From Agroathelia rolfsii (taxonomy: Eukaryota; Basidiomycota; Agaricomycetes; Amylocorticiales; Amylocorticiaceae): a stretch of DNA of 64,000 bases. Below, piece after piece: positions 24,003 through 34,956 of the stretch (positions are counted from its first letter, which is position 1; the number at the start of each line of letters is the position of its first letter). The stretch is from assembly GCA_018343915.1 (NCBI GenBank), contig JABRWF010000001.1, positions 1,612,001-1,676,000 on the forward strand, given 5' to 3'. The position numbers were made by a program, and so were the translations under genes. The notes below the pieces were generated by a model. It had not been told where the DNA came from. It was given only the letters and a program-made list of their open reading frames with translations, and did not search any database.

Positions 24003-25454
24003 CTACGTCGAGGCTGACGACCGACATCCTTCAACAACCCGGACCGTGTCCGATACGAATCCATAAGACTGAACATATTGTTAGCGTCATGCAAGATGTG
24101 GCAATGAATGGAAATCGCATACGTTCCCGGTATTGTATACCATGTTCTCCCAGCCACTATCGGGAGATGTGGTAGCCGTAGCGTCCTTGAGCAGGACAAC
24201 GTCATAGCCACGATAGTACGAGTCAACGAGTGTTCCCAAGACACACTGCCAGCAAACAAAGTATGTATCGGGTTCATCAGTTGATGGAAGATCATGATTA
24301 GCGTGAGGGCCGAAAAGGAGGCCAGCGACGATGGCCGTGCGTGGTGCTGGAGCAACTTGCCTGATCGGTGTTGACACCAGCAAAAAATAGCGTGGTGATC
24401 CCGTTTTCTTGCAAGAAGAGGTCAAGGCTTGATTGATACCCCCACAAGGCGCTCAATCTGATCGTGAGAACAAGAGAGTGTGTGGAAGTATAAGCAGAGT
24501 ATATGCGCATGGGAATTGCGTTGTCAGACAACGACCACGAGCAACACCCGGTAATCGATAACCTTTTACTAACCTATTTTTGTGAATCCAAAAATCCGTA
24601 CCGGCTTCTCTTCCCTGCTTATACAGCTCATCGAGGGGGCCGTATAGCTGTGCATTGCGCTCGCCCCTCATCAGCACACGACCAAACCCATTAGGAAGTG
24701 GCTCGCCCAGAGCGGTCCTGGTCCCACCCCTGCTCCAGCTGCGGATAAGTGAAGGTGGCAGCGTTGTGAGCTCGTGCTCCGTAAGGCCCCAGTTACTGTC
24801 AATTTGATATCAATGAGATGCCCAGGGATGTGGGTGGCATAGTAATGAGAGGGTAAAATACGAACACCCAGAGGATCTTGCACCCATGTTCTCTCAAAGC
24901 GGGCACTGCCTTGATCAGCGGCTCAATGCATTCAAGACCTTTGGGATGGTCCCTGATCTCAGGATTCAAGAAGTAGCTGTAGAACGCACGAAATAAGCAA
25001 AACGGTGATCAATCATGCTGCATGAGGGAAAGGGAAAAAAAAAAAAAATGCAATTGCGCGCATATATCTCTCTGTGACTATCCAAGCAAAAGAAAAACAC
25101 TCACTTTTGCATGTCGATAATGACCAGCGCACTCGCCGCCTTGTTCACCCGGATCGCACGAGATCCTACCCCGCCGTCGACGCCAATCTCCAACTGCGAC
25201 TCTTTCCTTAGTACTGGCGGTTCTACTAGTGCCTGAGAATCGGGGCCGTTATCATTATCGTTGTCACCACCAGCAGCAGCTTTGTCTGCTGATGATGATG
25301 ACGACGACAACGACGACGACACGAGATGGTGCAAACGCGAGAGGTCAACCAGACCGTTAGGATACTCGACCCAGAACGACGTGGCGTTGCCAAACTCAGT
25401 CGCCCGCTTCAGCAGGGGTATTTCTTTGACGTGGATCGTTTTCGTGTCGTACAT
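24003..25454 (-). CDS. Isochorismatase-family cysteine hydrolase
   Basis: Six exons: 25454-25105, 24976-24866, 24795-24574, 24457-24361, 24245-24123 and 24068-24003; 322 residues. Family features are ALVIIDMQNYF (Asp of the catalytic triad), a Lys/aromatic region ending in FWIHKNRLSALWG, and FFAGVNTDQCVLGTLVDSYYRGYDVVLLKDATAT, with the catalytic Cys at about 261 (text spans two exons). The family hydrolyses small amides or isochorismate-like compounds through a Cys nucleophile; the substrate here is unknown. The intron before the catalytic Cys codon uses a GC donor (CAG^GCAAGT) and is 115 bp. An Asp/Ser/Gly low-complexity insert follows the N-terminal FWVEYPNGLVDLSRLHHL. The gene lies between the two mucin-like genes; no functional link is shown. 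Confidence 0.88.
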
Positions 25455-26480
25455 GTTTGTCAATGATGATCCAAAGAATCCTGGAGTTTTTGGGACCCGA
25501 GTATGGAATTTTTAATTTTTTTTTAATTTTTTTTTTGAAAATTGAAAATTTATTGGGAAAATATGTGTCCTGAGCCTGTGAGTGCGCGTTATGCCAGTAG
25601 GGCTTGGTGATAAGATGGTTATGGGCTTTTTTAGGGGAACATATTAGTACCACCTGGTGCATGCGGCCCATGATGTAAATATGACCGTATGAAACCTTGT
25701 ATACACACCACACACCAACAATCACAAGACAAGAAAACATCAGTTTGAGGCTACACCACAGAAACCCAGCAAAAAAAAAAAAAGAATATGTATTGTCTAA
25801 AAAGAAATATGTGTCGTGTACGGGAAGAGAACATGGAAAGGAAGAGATAAGTGAAGGGGAGGTGGGGGGGGGGGGGGGACACACAAGCGGGATGATATAA
25901 AAACGATGAAATAACAACAACAACAACAAGACAAAACAATACCTGAACGCTGAGGGCAATAGTTATAGTAGTAATAGTGATGTGTTAAGCAAGAAGCTAG
26001 AGCTGATATGACAAGGAGGCAAGGAGAGGGAGGGAGGAAAATGGGGAGTAATATCTGACTATATATACTTCATGGATATAAGAAGCAGGAAAAATATAAG
26101 GAGAGAAAGGGTCCATTTTCGTTTCGCAAACTAATTTTTTTTATCATCATGCAGGTGGCCAGTCAGTGCGGTGAAGGAGAGGTGTAAAGAAAGGAAGAAA
26201 GATAGGTAAGATATATCATAACAGTGAAGGATTCGAAAAGGAGGAAGAAATCGTAACCGTGCTTCTGTATGAACGATAATTGCGAACAGATAAAATTGTC
26301 CGATATGGGCGTGGATGTGGGTTATGACACATAAACATGAGTGAGTGGGTAAGTGAGTGATGAGTGCAGGTAAATTTTTGATGGATGGGAGGGAAAGGCC
26401 GAGGGGAAAAAAGAAAGGAAGCGAAATAACAGAAAGGAAAAAAAACCACGAGATCATGGAATTGACCGCATATAAATGTA
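25455..26480. other. Intergenic with homopolymer runs
   Basis: About 1 kb between two minus-strand genes. It holds A/T runs near 25510-25560, an A13 run near 25771, a G15 run at 25864-25878 and purine-rich DNA to about 26440. The open frames are products of this skewed composition. It contains the promoter of the isochorismatase gene and the 3' region of the mucin-like gene. Confidence 0.5.
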
Positions 26481-28870
26481 TCATATCAGCGAGCTGGCAC
26501 TTTGTCCGTCCGGTAGATTTCGTACCTAAAACGAGGAAAGAAATCGTAAATGTCAAGAATCATGATCAGAGAATAAACAATAAAAACTCACCCCCAACTT
26601 CCCCCGATCCTCCACTAAACTCGCCTTCGAGTAAATCGACCCATCATCCTCATCATCATGGTCAGCACGACTATGAGACAGCGCCGAATGGTTCTGCTCC
26701 GAGGTTGGCGCCGATACATTCCCCTGATGCTGCACCGCCGCCACGTTCACACTCGACCTCGACAACCTCGCCGGGTTCCTCGGAGGTGGCGGTGGTGGTG
26801 GCGGCACCGCAGGCATGGGTGGCATTGCAGGCGTCGACGGCATCGCCAAAAGACTATTCGACGCCGAACTATGCGTGCGCTGATGCGTATGCGTCTGTCC
26901 ATTATTATTATAAGACGCCAGCAGCGGCTCGAAGCTGCCCGCACTCGGCGTCGCAGCGTGACCCCACGAGCCGCTGCCACCACCACTACCCGTATGATCC
27001 GGACCACCGGGTGTCACAGGCGGGCTCGACGTGCGCGCGGGGACGTATCCTTCGCGCGAGGCCATCGTACCACGAGCGAGATAGTCCATATACGGGTTGA
27101 ACTCCCCGCCGGTGCCGGCGCTCTGCGGCTCGGCGTCCCAGAAGCCGGGCGCTGGGCTCGTGTGCGACGTGCGGTGCGTGGTTGCTAGGGTTGGGTTGGA
27201 GCGCATAGCCATGGCCGGGCCGTGGCGACCCAGCCCGTCCTCGTCGTCCTCGTCGCCGTCGAGCGGGGAGCGGTGGAAGCCGGCGGCGGCGAGCGTTGCG
27301 TTGACGTCTTGGTCGTGTTCGATGCGCTGTTTGCGTCTCCTACGGCGTGCAGCGAAGATGGCCCAGATGACGAGCGATGTTGCGGCGAGACCGACAAGGA
27401 CGAAGACTCCGGCAACGGCCCCCGTGTTATGGAAAAATCTGGAGTAAGCGTCAATATTGCCAGTTAGACGACCAATACGGAAGAAATATAACTCACGAAT
27501 TCCCTCTCGTATTATTGTTGTTGGGGCTTAATGTCGGGTTGGCATAGACCTCCGTAACGGTCAATGGCTGTCCATTTGAGCCGGTCGAGGTCAGTGTCTC
27601 GGTCACGAGCGACGGGGCACTCGTCGTCAGCTGGCCTGCACTGTTTGTCGTTGTGACATACACGGTGCTTGCCAATGTCGCCGTACTGATGAAAGAGCAG
27701 TTAGTCAAAGAGATAGAGCATTGATAGAAACAAATACACACGGAGTATAAGTCATCGTCGTGCCTCCAATCTCACTCGTATACGTGATCGTATACACACC
27801 CTCGCCTGAGCTATGGCTCGCGGTGACGGTGACCACGGCGGCCTCAGTCGTCACCGCGTTCGTGCCATCGCTCTGCGTCACGGTGACCACGGGTGCAGTG
27901 ATGGTAGTGGCAACGGCGCCGCTACTGCTAAACGTGATGGTGACGACACTGGTTGTGTCCGTCGTGGTAGCCGTGTGAGTAGGACTCTCTGTCGTCGTCC
28001 GAGCAGAAGTAATGGTCGTTGTCGACGAGGGCGGCTGTGTTGTGGTAGTAGTTGGTGGATTGGTGGTTGAGGTGGTTGTAGGGGTGGTGGATGTGGGAGT
28101 AGTGGATGTTGTCGGTGGTGTAGAAGTGGAAGTGGTGGTCGGAGTGGATGTTGAAGAGGTAGTAGTGGCCGTTGATGTTGTATGGGTGGTAGTGGACGTC
28201 GTTGTTGGGGTAGACGTCGACGACGAAGTTGTTGTGGATGTGGTAGTTGTCGAGGGAGGATCAGTAGACGTCGTGGGGGGATCTGAAGTTGTAGTCGCCG
28301 CTGTAGTCGATATGGAATCCGTGGCAAGAGACCGCTGAGAGGTGTCCGATGTCGTAGGCGATGCCGTGGTAGACATGGTCGCCGCTGTCGTCGATGTAGG
28401 TGTTATCGATGTGAGCGGTTGGGATGTTGTACTGTTGGTATAACATGGTGAATACGCGCATACAGTGGCATGATAATGACGAAGCAAACGAGACAAACGA
28501 CGTACGAAGTGGGCTCTGCCGTAGTCGAGGGTGCCGTCGTGTGTGTACTTGCAACCTCGGAGGCTGGCGATGTTGCGGAAGTGGTAGGATCGGCAGAAGT
28601 TGTGTCTGCTGCGGACGAGGACGAAGTATCGGACACTGTCGACGACTCTGTAGGCAAGGACGAAGACGGAGAGACGGGAGAGGTCGTCGTCCGATCCGTG
28701 ACAGATGAGGATGAGTCCGACGGTGCCACAAAGGACGTAGTAGTGAGCGCCGTGGTGGTTGATGTTACAGAGGCAGTAGTTGAGTCGATGGATGATGATT
28801 GAGATGACGTCAGGAAGGATTTATCCGACGAGGGAGAAGGGTTTGTTGTTGTTATTGTGGAGGAGGACAT
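26481..28870 (-). CDS. Ser/Thr-rich single-pass membrane protein (mucin-like), second copy of the design
   Basis: Five exons: 28870-28506, 28431-27742, 27685-27497, 27438-26592 and 26525-26481; 711 residues. The first 400 or so residues are almost purely Thr, Ser, Pro and Ala, including long TTTST-type low-complexity runs. They are followed by a beta-type stretch (VVTVTASHSSGEGVYTITYTS). The membrane segment reads FFHNTGAVAGVFVLVGLAATSLVIW and is followed by ARRRRRKQR. The cytosolic tail carries a run of eight prolines, His/Gly-rich parts and acidic DHDDEDDGSIYSKASLVED near the end. No signal peptide is evident at this start. A hydrophobic frame upstream (near 29100-29000) might supply one through an unseen exon. 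Likely a cell-surface sensor or wall-linked protein by architecture only. Confidence 0.75.
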
Positions 28871-30938
28871 CCGTGTTCGTGTGATTGGTCGTCAACGGGG
28901 AGGAGGAGGGGGGGGGGGGGAGGGCAGATGGAAACGAGGGAAGAAAAAGGCCGTGAGTGAGTATCGTGAAGACAAGAATGTAGAAAGCAATCAAGGCAAG
29001 CCAGAAGGAAAAGTGTCGAGACGGTGACTGGGAGAGTGGCGGCGGCGGCAGCAGCAGCAACGACGACGACAACAGCAAAGATGCAAAGCAGGTCAAGCAG
29101 GGGACCTCATGGCTGAATGGATAATAGTAGACAAGGGGGAAGAGAGACGATGACTGGAATAGTGGAGTGTTTTTTGCATGCATGCTCGGCATTGCAACGG
29201 CCATCGCATACGCCGGGAGGACATTGCTCACCTTGGCTGGATTCTTGCTTTTTCTCAAGGACGAGACGAGGCATGCCAGAGAGACATGCGGGCGATTAGC
29301 GAGACGGATGAGGAGGATGATGAGGAGGATAAGGGAAAGAGAGATGGAGGCAGAGAGACCCAGGGCGGTGGCGATGTTCTTGTTGTTGTGTCCCCTGTTT
29401 GTTGTCTCTTTGTTATCTTGTACACTAATTGTATACTACTTGTACACTTCTTGTATACTAATTGTACACTTCTTGTACACTCCTGTCTACATTTCTTTTC
29501 TAGTCAACTACTTACTTCTCCAATCCCCCACGGCAATCCAACCCCGTCCCTATCCTCCTCCGGCTGTCTTGCCGTCGATGAGCTCATCTTACTCAAAACG
29601 CCCTTTTCATTCTCTATATCGAACGGTTGCCTGCTGCCTCTCAAACGCGTGTCACCGCTCACGGCATCTTGTAATTTGCAGCAATCCCGCCTTTTCTCGA
29701 AAATAAAATAATGGCTATTATGGATCCAGCACCATGTCTCCCCTGCAAGCTATAAACGTGTCTCGCGGTCTGTAATTGCCGAAAACAGTCCGTTGCCCTC
29801 TATCTTCTCCGGTCTGGTTGCTGTTCTTCTCTCGTCGGCTCGATGAAAATGCCTGTATGGGCACATATCACCGTACCGCACAACAGTAGATATTGATCTC
29901 TACTTCTTCTCCCGTCCAACAAGGGTCGTCAAGACTGCCATTTTTCATTCTACTCCCTTTGCAGGCCGCTGCCGCTCTCGAACAACACGTGTAGTCCATA
30001 CCGGCATAGTAGACCTAGTCTAGACTAATCCAGTCTCTACTCCGTCCTTCTAACTCAGTCACTTGATTCGCCCGAGTGTGTTCAGTTGCATTCAGGATGG
30101 CGCCTTCTCCGTGATGATCACTGGCAGCCCCAATGTGCTTCGGGAAAATGCGCCCGCGACTGAGTTACTACGCGCGCTGTGTAGTGTTTCGCAACCCTTC
30201 TACAGAAATCATTGCTCCCACACAATACATAATACACTCCGCCCTTCGGCTCTTCCTCCTCTATTCCGTCCGTCGTGTGGCCACCGCCATGTCGGCGCCA
30301 CCTGAGCGGCCTCATCGCGTCGAGGGATGACAAGAGGCGACGTCTCGTGACCGTTCCTTTATATCTAGAACTGGCCTTGTATATCACGTGAAAAAAAAAC
30401 GTAGAAACAGCCATCAGTGCCGGGTGTATCACTGTTATTGTGGCTCAATCACCCCCCCTGCGCCACGACATAAATTACAAAGTTATCAAAAAATAAACAA
30501 ACAGTAAATCAAACTCGTTGGCTTTGAATTTGCATATCGGTGCCGCCTTTACCACACACATACAACGCTGATAGGACATCTTCCATCCCCGGAGGCTTCT
30601 CCATCACTAGCATGCATCACTCCTAAGCTTCAAGTACTTATTCCCCTCCCACTAGTAGAACTTAACCCCCGGGCCGTCCCAACTATAGTGTGTTTTTTGA
30701 AGTCTTAGCATATCATATGACCGATGCATGGCGTCACAACCCTCCACGCCCGACCTTGACCACTCTTCGAGAAACATGGTGCGATGCATATCGGCCCGTA
30801 CATAGATGAATTAATCCATGGACGCCTCCACGAACGCGATCTCTCCTCTTGTCCGGGACTACTGATCACCGACGACGGCCATTCGATCTACTTTTTTGCT
30901 CAGGGCACCTCGCAAATACAATCTTTGGATTTTGGATC
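28871..30938. other. Long upstream region of two divergent genes
   Basis: About 2 kb between the mucin-like start (-) and the cupin start (+). It includes a G run near 28907-28921, the 11-bp tandem repeat at 29418-29483 and pyrimidine-rich stretches. Frames of 179 and 177 codons near 29167-29711 overlap each other in different frames through the tandem repeat and have no domain; I do not call them genes. Confidence 0.45.
29418..29483. repeat. Tandem repeat, six copies of an 11-bp unit
   Basis: Six adjacent units of consensus TTGTAYACTNN. The units end in AA, AC, TC, AA, TC and CC in order. It lies in the spacer upstream of both the mucin-like gene and the cupin gene. Confidence 0.9.
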
Positions 30939-31666
30939 ATGGCATCTACTAGTGATACACCCAACCCCCTCCCCAGTGTACGCCGTGTCATCACCACGCA
31001 CGAGGGATCCAAATCAGTGATTGCATCTGATGAGCTTGTAAAATCTCAGGCGAGAGCTCATTTATTGATAATAGCGAGGAGTGCATGGTTTTAATAATGT
31101 CAACACAGGCAGCTGGTTTCCCAGGCCTCTTCGGTGCCCCTCTCTGGGTGACCAACGACGGCGTGCCTACGGTAGATAACCTGGCTGATGGCAAGGACCC
31201 CATCAAGGGTCTCTATGATCTTGTAATACCGAATGGGACGTCATTTCGGTTCACCGATCTCGCGCCTGGGGCGGCGTCGCCGATCGTAGGTTTTCACCTC
31301 CCGTCAGTATCTGCATACATAATAACATCTGATAACCATGCCAATTTAACTTGCGCTTTAATCAGCATCGCACAAGCAGCTTAGACTACAACATCCTTAG
31401 TGTGTTTTTTCTTTTCTTTGCCCTGCTACATCCTTTCTAACACACAACAAAAAAAAAAAACAGTCAGCGGCGAGCTCGTCCACATCGTCGACGAAAAGGG
31501 CGAGGAGACACATTTGAAAACACCAGGAGAAACGCTCATCCAGCGCGGCACGCTCCACTGGTGGCGTAACCCGAGCGAGACTGTGTGGGCGCGCTGGGTG
31601 ACGGTGATCATCGCAGCTGAAAGCGCCGAGGTCGACGGGAAGAAGTTGGATGATGTTATGATGTGA
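30939..31666 (+). CDS. Small cupin-domain protein
   Basis: Four exons: 30939-31037, 31109-31285, 31366-31399 and 31464-31666; 170 residues. The N-terminus VRRVITTHEGSKSVIASDE and the barrel part HRTSSLDYNILISGELVHIVDEKGEETHLKTPGETLIQRGTLHWWRNPSE (several segments) match the single-domain cupin_2 proteins common in fungal genomes. The metal-site positions appear as H (in HRTSS), E (in GELVHI) and H (in GTLHWW). The reaction is unknown; relatives include small-molecule dioxygenases and isomerases. The last intron ends with A12-13 directly before CAG. The gene is convergent with the dehydrogenase gene. Confidence 0.85.
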
Positions 31667-31670
31667 TCCT

Positions 31671-31675
<5 letters not shown>

Positions 31676-31703
<28 letters not shown>
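31676..31703. repeat. T28 homopolymer downstream of the cupin gene
   Basis: About 28 consecutive T start 10 bases after the cupin stop, in the 218-bp space between convergent genes. They are followed by GAAAGA and A8. Confidence 0.9.
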
Positions 31704-31884
31704 GAAAGAAAAAAAAACGGAGGGAGCCGGAGAACTTGAAGAAGTGCATGGTGTGATAGTATATGTATGTTTTAAATTTTATACTCGTACAATCTCTTAT
31801 GTTTTCATCATGAATAAATCAACTCTCAGAAATAAATATGATCCCTTTGCTCTGTGCCCCTACATGTCCGTCCCTTTGCTCCCT

Positions 31885-33066
31885 TTACTGTAAATTGACG
31901 AAAAGGCCGCCATCGACAAGTAACGACGCGCCCGTAACGTATTTTGCGAGATCGCTCGCAAGGAAAACGACAGGTCCAGCAATATCGTCGGGCTCTGTAT
32001 ATATAACAACTTCAGCAATCCCGTCCAAGAAAAAAAAAAACTTCGCACCTCCCAATCTACCAAGACACGTCCGCTTGATCATCCCCTCCCGCTTCGCCGC
32101 ATCAGACAGATCCTCCTTGTTAATGTCCGTCGCGATCGTGCCCGGCAGGACGGCGTTGGCGCGGATATTGTATTTGCCCAACGCAACGGCGCAGCTTTGC
32201 ATGAGGGAGTTGATGGCCGCTTTCGTGGGTGTATAATGACTATCAGGATAGAATAAAACCGGCGTGGCGATGGTTAATATGGGGATATATGAGCGCCTGG
32301 TTATATATATATATATATATATATATATGCTTATTTACCATTGGAATTCGCCACCCACGAGGGCGGATATCGATGAAATACCAATGATGGCGCCTCCTTG
32401 AGGTGTTTGGGATTTCATCTGATTGGCAACGGCTAGATGCATGATGCATTATAGATGTCGACACTTGAGAGTCGTTAAAGGGACATGCCTTGCGTGATGA
32501 AGAAAGAGCCGTCCAGGTTAGTCCGTCTTGTCACCTCCCAAGTAGCATGTGGCATCGTTAGAAATTCAGAGAAGGGGCATATTCCTGCGTTGCTGCATAG
32601 AACGTCTGGTATACGAGTAAGGAATACTATTAGTATCTATGAAGAGTCAAAGCTACAAGTATCGTGATAGAGACTCGCCGATGCGTCCAAATGCATTCAC
32701 TGCAGCCTCTACAATCTACAATAGTCCCATCAACACATATACAAAAGACCATGGTGGAGGTAGAAGGCAACTTTGATGGATATATGCGCCTCCTCTTCCT
32801 CCACCAACATCGATAACACACACCTTTGCCGACGTCTGCGCATCACCAATATCCCCCGGAACCGCCACGGCGCGCGCATGCGGGTACGTCGACTCGATCT
32901 CTTGCTTGAGCTGCTGCACCTCGGCCTCCGTAGCAGCGTCGCCGTAGTAGTGCAGCAGAAGGCCCGTCGCGCCGTTCTGTGCGCTCTTGACGGCGACAGC
33001 GCGACCGATACCGCGGCTGCTGCCGGTGATCACGACGACCTTTTTGTCGAGTAGGAGTGTGGCCAT
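31885..33066 (-). CDS. Short-chain dehydrogenase, resembling fungal L-rhamnose-1-dehydrogenase
   Basis: Six exons: 33066-32824, 32715-32679, 32605-32489, 32432-32339, 32239-32049 and 31994-31885; 263 residues, usual for classical SDRs. The cofactor motif TGSSRGIG is at 14-21. The NAG motif reads SNAG in CSNAGICPFSEFLTMPH, the catalytic Ser lies in GISSISALVGG, and YTPTK is at about 166-170. The end reads GEPDDIAGPVVFLASDLAKYVTGASLLVDGG, with the usual T-G-x-x-L-x-V-D-G-G. The PFSEFLTMPHATWE region and overall pattern recall L-rhamnose dehydrogenases of the fungal non-phosphorylated rhamnose pathway, but this is from memory of the family. Two of the five introns (32606-32678 and 32433-32488) have GC donors, and one holds an AT microsatellite. 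Confidence 0.85.
32302..32328. repeat. (TA)n microsatellite in dehydrogenase intron
   Basis: About 13 TA units inside the 99-bp intron 32240-32338 of the short-chain dehydrogenase gene. Confidence 0.85.
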
Positions 33067-34581
33067 GCTGATAGTGATAGTACTGCAGATGGTGGTGATG
33101 ATGGTGGTGGTGGAAGTTCTGGTAAGAAATGAAGGTGTAAGCCAACTTGAACGGCGTCGGTGTTTGCTCCCATGATCTCTTTGATATATATCTTTCTTGT
33201 TTTATCGAGTTATTCATTCTGCCAGTCGAGTCCCCGGAGAGAGTTTGATCATGGATTTGCTGCCGTACTGGGCTGTCCGTGAGCTATCGGACTGCCTTGG
33301 GCGGCAGGTAAGCGGCCCGGAGTTCAGATGACTTTGGTGCAGTATGTTATATGTTGGTCTCGATACTCATGATAAATCAGCTAGCCAACAACTCGGTCAT
33401 GCCTAATGAATAGATAAGATGTACGAAAACTTAAAGCAAGATGATTAATTAACGGAGAAAACTAATCAAACACATATTGTATTCTAAAGCAGTAGTACTA
33501 CTAGCAACTCTACTTGATCTTCAAGTTGTCGTTAGCGAATTCAATAAGCTTGGCAGATAACGGCCATATTCAGTTCTTTATCTCACACCATGTTAGCATA
33601 GCAGCAACTTCATGTACATGGGATGGACGAGACGCTATCAATTCTTCAAGCTTAAAAGCCAACTTTCAATCGCCAGCCACTCAGAAGTCCTGATGCCACG
33701 AGTCGCTGGCGTTGTTATTCTTACTTGGGGCGATCTCAACCCCTGAGAATGGAGTCAACAAAAGCGTAATATGTGCATATAAATTCACGGCATTGAGGTA
33801 ATTGTGTTGTAGCTTGGCCAGGGAAATACGAAGAGCAGTAGAAAAGCAGCTGGCGGAGGATTCACGGTGTATGAAAGGAGTCGTCTTGGATGTAAGTCGA
33901 GATGCATCGCTGGTTAAACGGAGAGTCTTTATAATAGGAGAAAACACGACTGTGTAGGATTACAGAAATTACACGAAAGAAAAGTATGTTCACCAGTTTC
34001 TATCAATGTATTGATGCGAAAGCTCCGCCTTTCGCCTCTCTTTATGGATCTAGAACGTCGTCGCCAGAACACTTGAATGTGGCTTGAATTCCAGTAGTAA
34101 AACAAGATAGAGCTCAGTTGACATCGTGATTGTTTAAGACAACGGAATCAATATCATACCCCTGATCTCCTCCCGGCTGAGCTGTAACGATCGAGAGAAT
34201 TTTGATGGCGACACCGATGGATAAACTCATTTGCCCTTGCACAATCGTGGTAGGACCTGGTCAGTGGTATATGTACCAGGTAGGAAAAATCGAGCAGAAT
34301 TTTGCAAAATAATTCATGGTAATTTTAGACGTTCTTTAGAGCGCTAAAGTTAATTTGCATTTTCCCAATTTAAGAAATGTATCCACGAGGGCGTTCACTA
34401 GGGCCTGTGCAGCCAGACACTCCGCTCCCGCTGACGTCATTCCTCGACGAATGGGGAGAGGGAACGGGTCTGCCGGGTTAGGCCGCCATTATATAGAACA
34501 TATCAGAGGGTGTCTTTTCACCTTTTCCTAATCTCCAGGACAACAGGCTTGTACAAGTTGTACCTATTGTCCGCGTCCACT
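33067..34581. other. Intergenic between divergent genes
   Basis: About 1.5 kb with no supported gene. A possible TATA element (ATTATATAGAA) at 34489-34499 lies about 85 bp before the small gene's ATG. CAT/CAC-type trinucleotide repeats sit just upstream of the dehydrogenase start near 33090-33115. Confidence 0.4.
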
Positions 34582-34956
34582 ATGGCCAACGAAGTCAATT
34601 TTTCCATCGAGGAGAAGAAAGAGTCATATTCACGGGACTTGGCTGCTTATACCTATCGTCAGTGGAAGATCGCGTGCGAAGAGCTTGAGCGTAGCACTAC
34701 TCGAACAACTACCACACAAAGCTTGTCATCGGGTTCACCTTCTCCCAGCCGTTCGCAATCCAAGTCACCCAAACCAGAATCAAATTCTCATCGTCAGTAC
34801 ATGATATAGTCCTTTCTCTCGTGTTCCACTCCCTTGGCTTTTCGTTTATTTTTGCTCTTCTTGTTGTTTATAACGATTGGCTTATGATGTACAGGTGTTC
34901 AGGTCGTTGACTATGCCCGTGCTCATCCGCGAGTGGGCGGCTCAAGTCGCAATTAG
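34582..34956 (+). CDS. Small protein of unknown function
   Basis: Two exons, 34582-34792 and 34895-34956, giving 90 residues. The N-terminal half (EVNFSIEEKKESYSRDLAAYTYRQW) is amphipathic and probably helical. The middle is Ser/Thr/Pro/Lys-rich (SPSPSRSQSKSPKPES) and could be phosphorylated. The donor (C^GTCAGT) and acceptor (ACAG) are good. I do not recognise the family. The region upstream has a plausible TATA element, which favours a real gene. Confidence 0.55.

Noticed and set aside
26357..27100. 247-codon plus-strand frame rich in His and Pro
   Set aside because: It is antisense of the cytosolic tail exon of the minus-strand mucin-like gene; low-complexity composition explains its length.
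28012..28338. Val-rich plus-strand frame of 108 codons
   Set aside because: It is the exact antisense of the Thr/Ser repeats in the minus-strand mucin-like gene, which has matching introns, a membrane segment and a tail.
29167..29711. Two overlapping plus-strand frames of 177-179 codons
   Set aside because: They run through the 11-bp tandem repeat in different frames, lack domains, and have codon use explained by pyrimidine-rich DNA.
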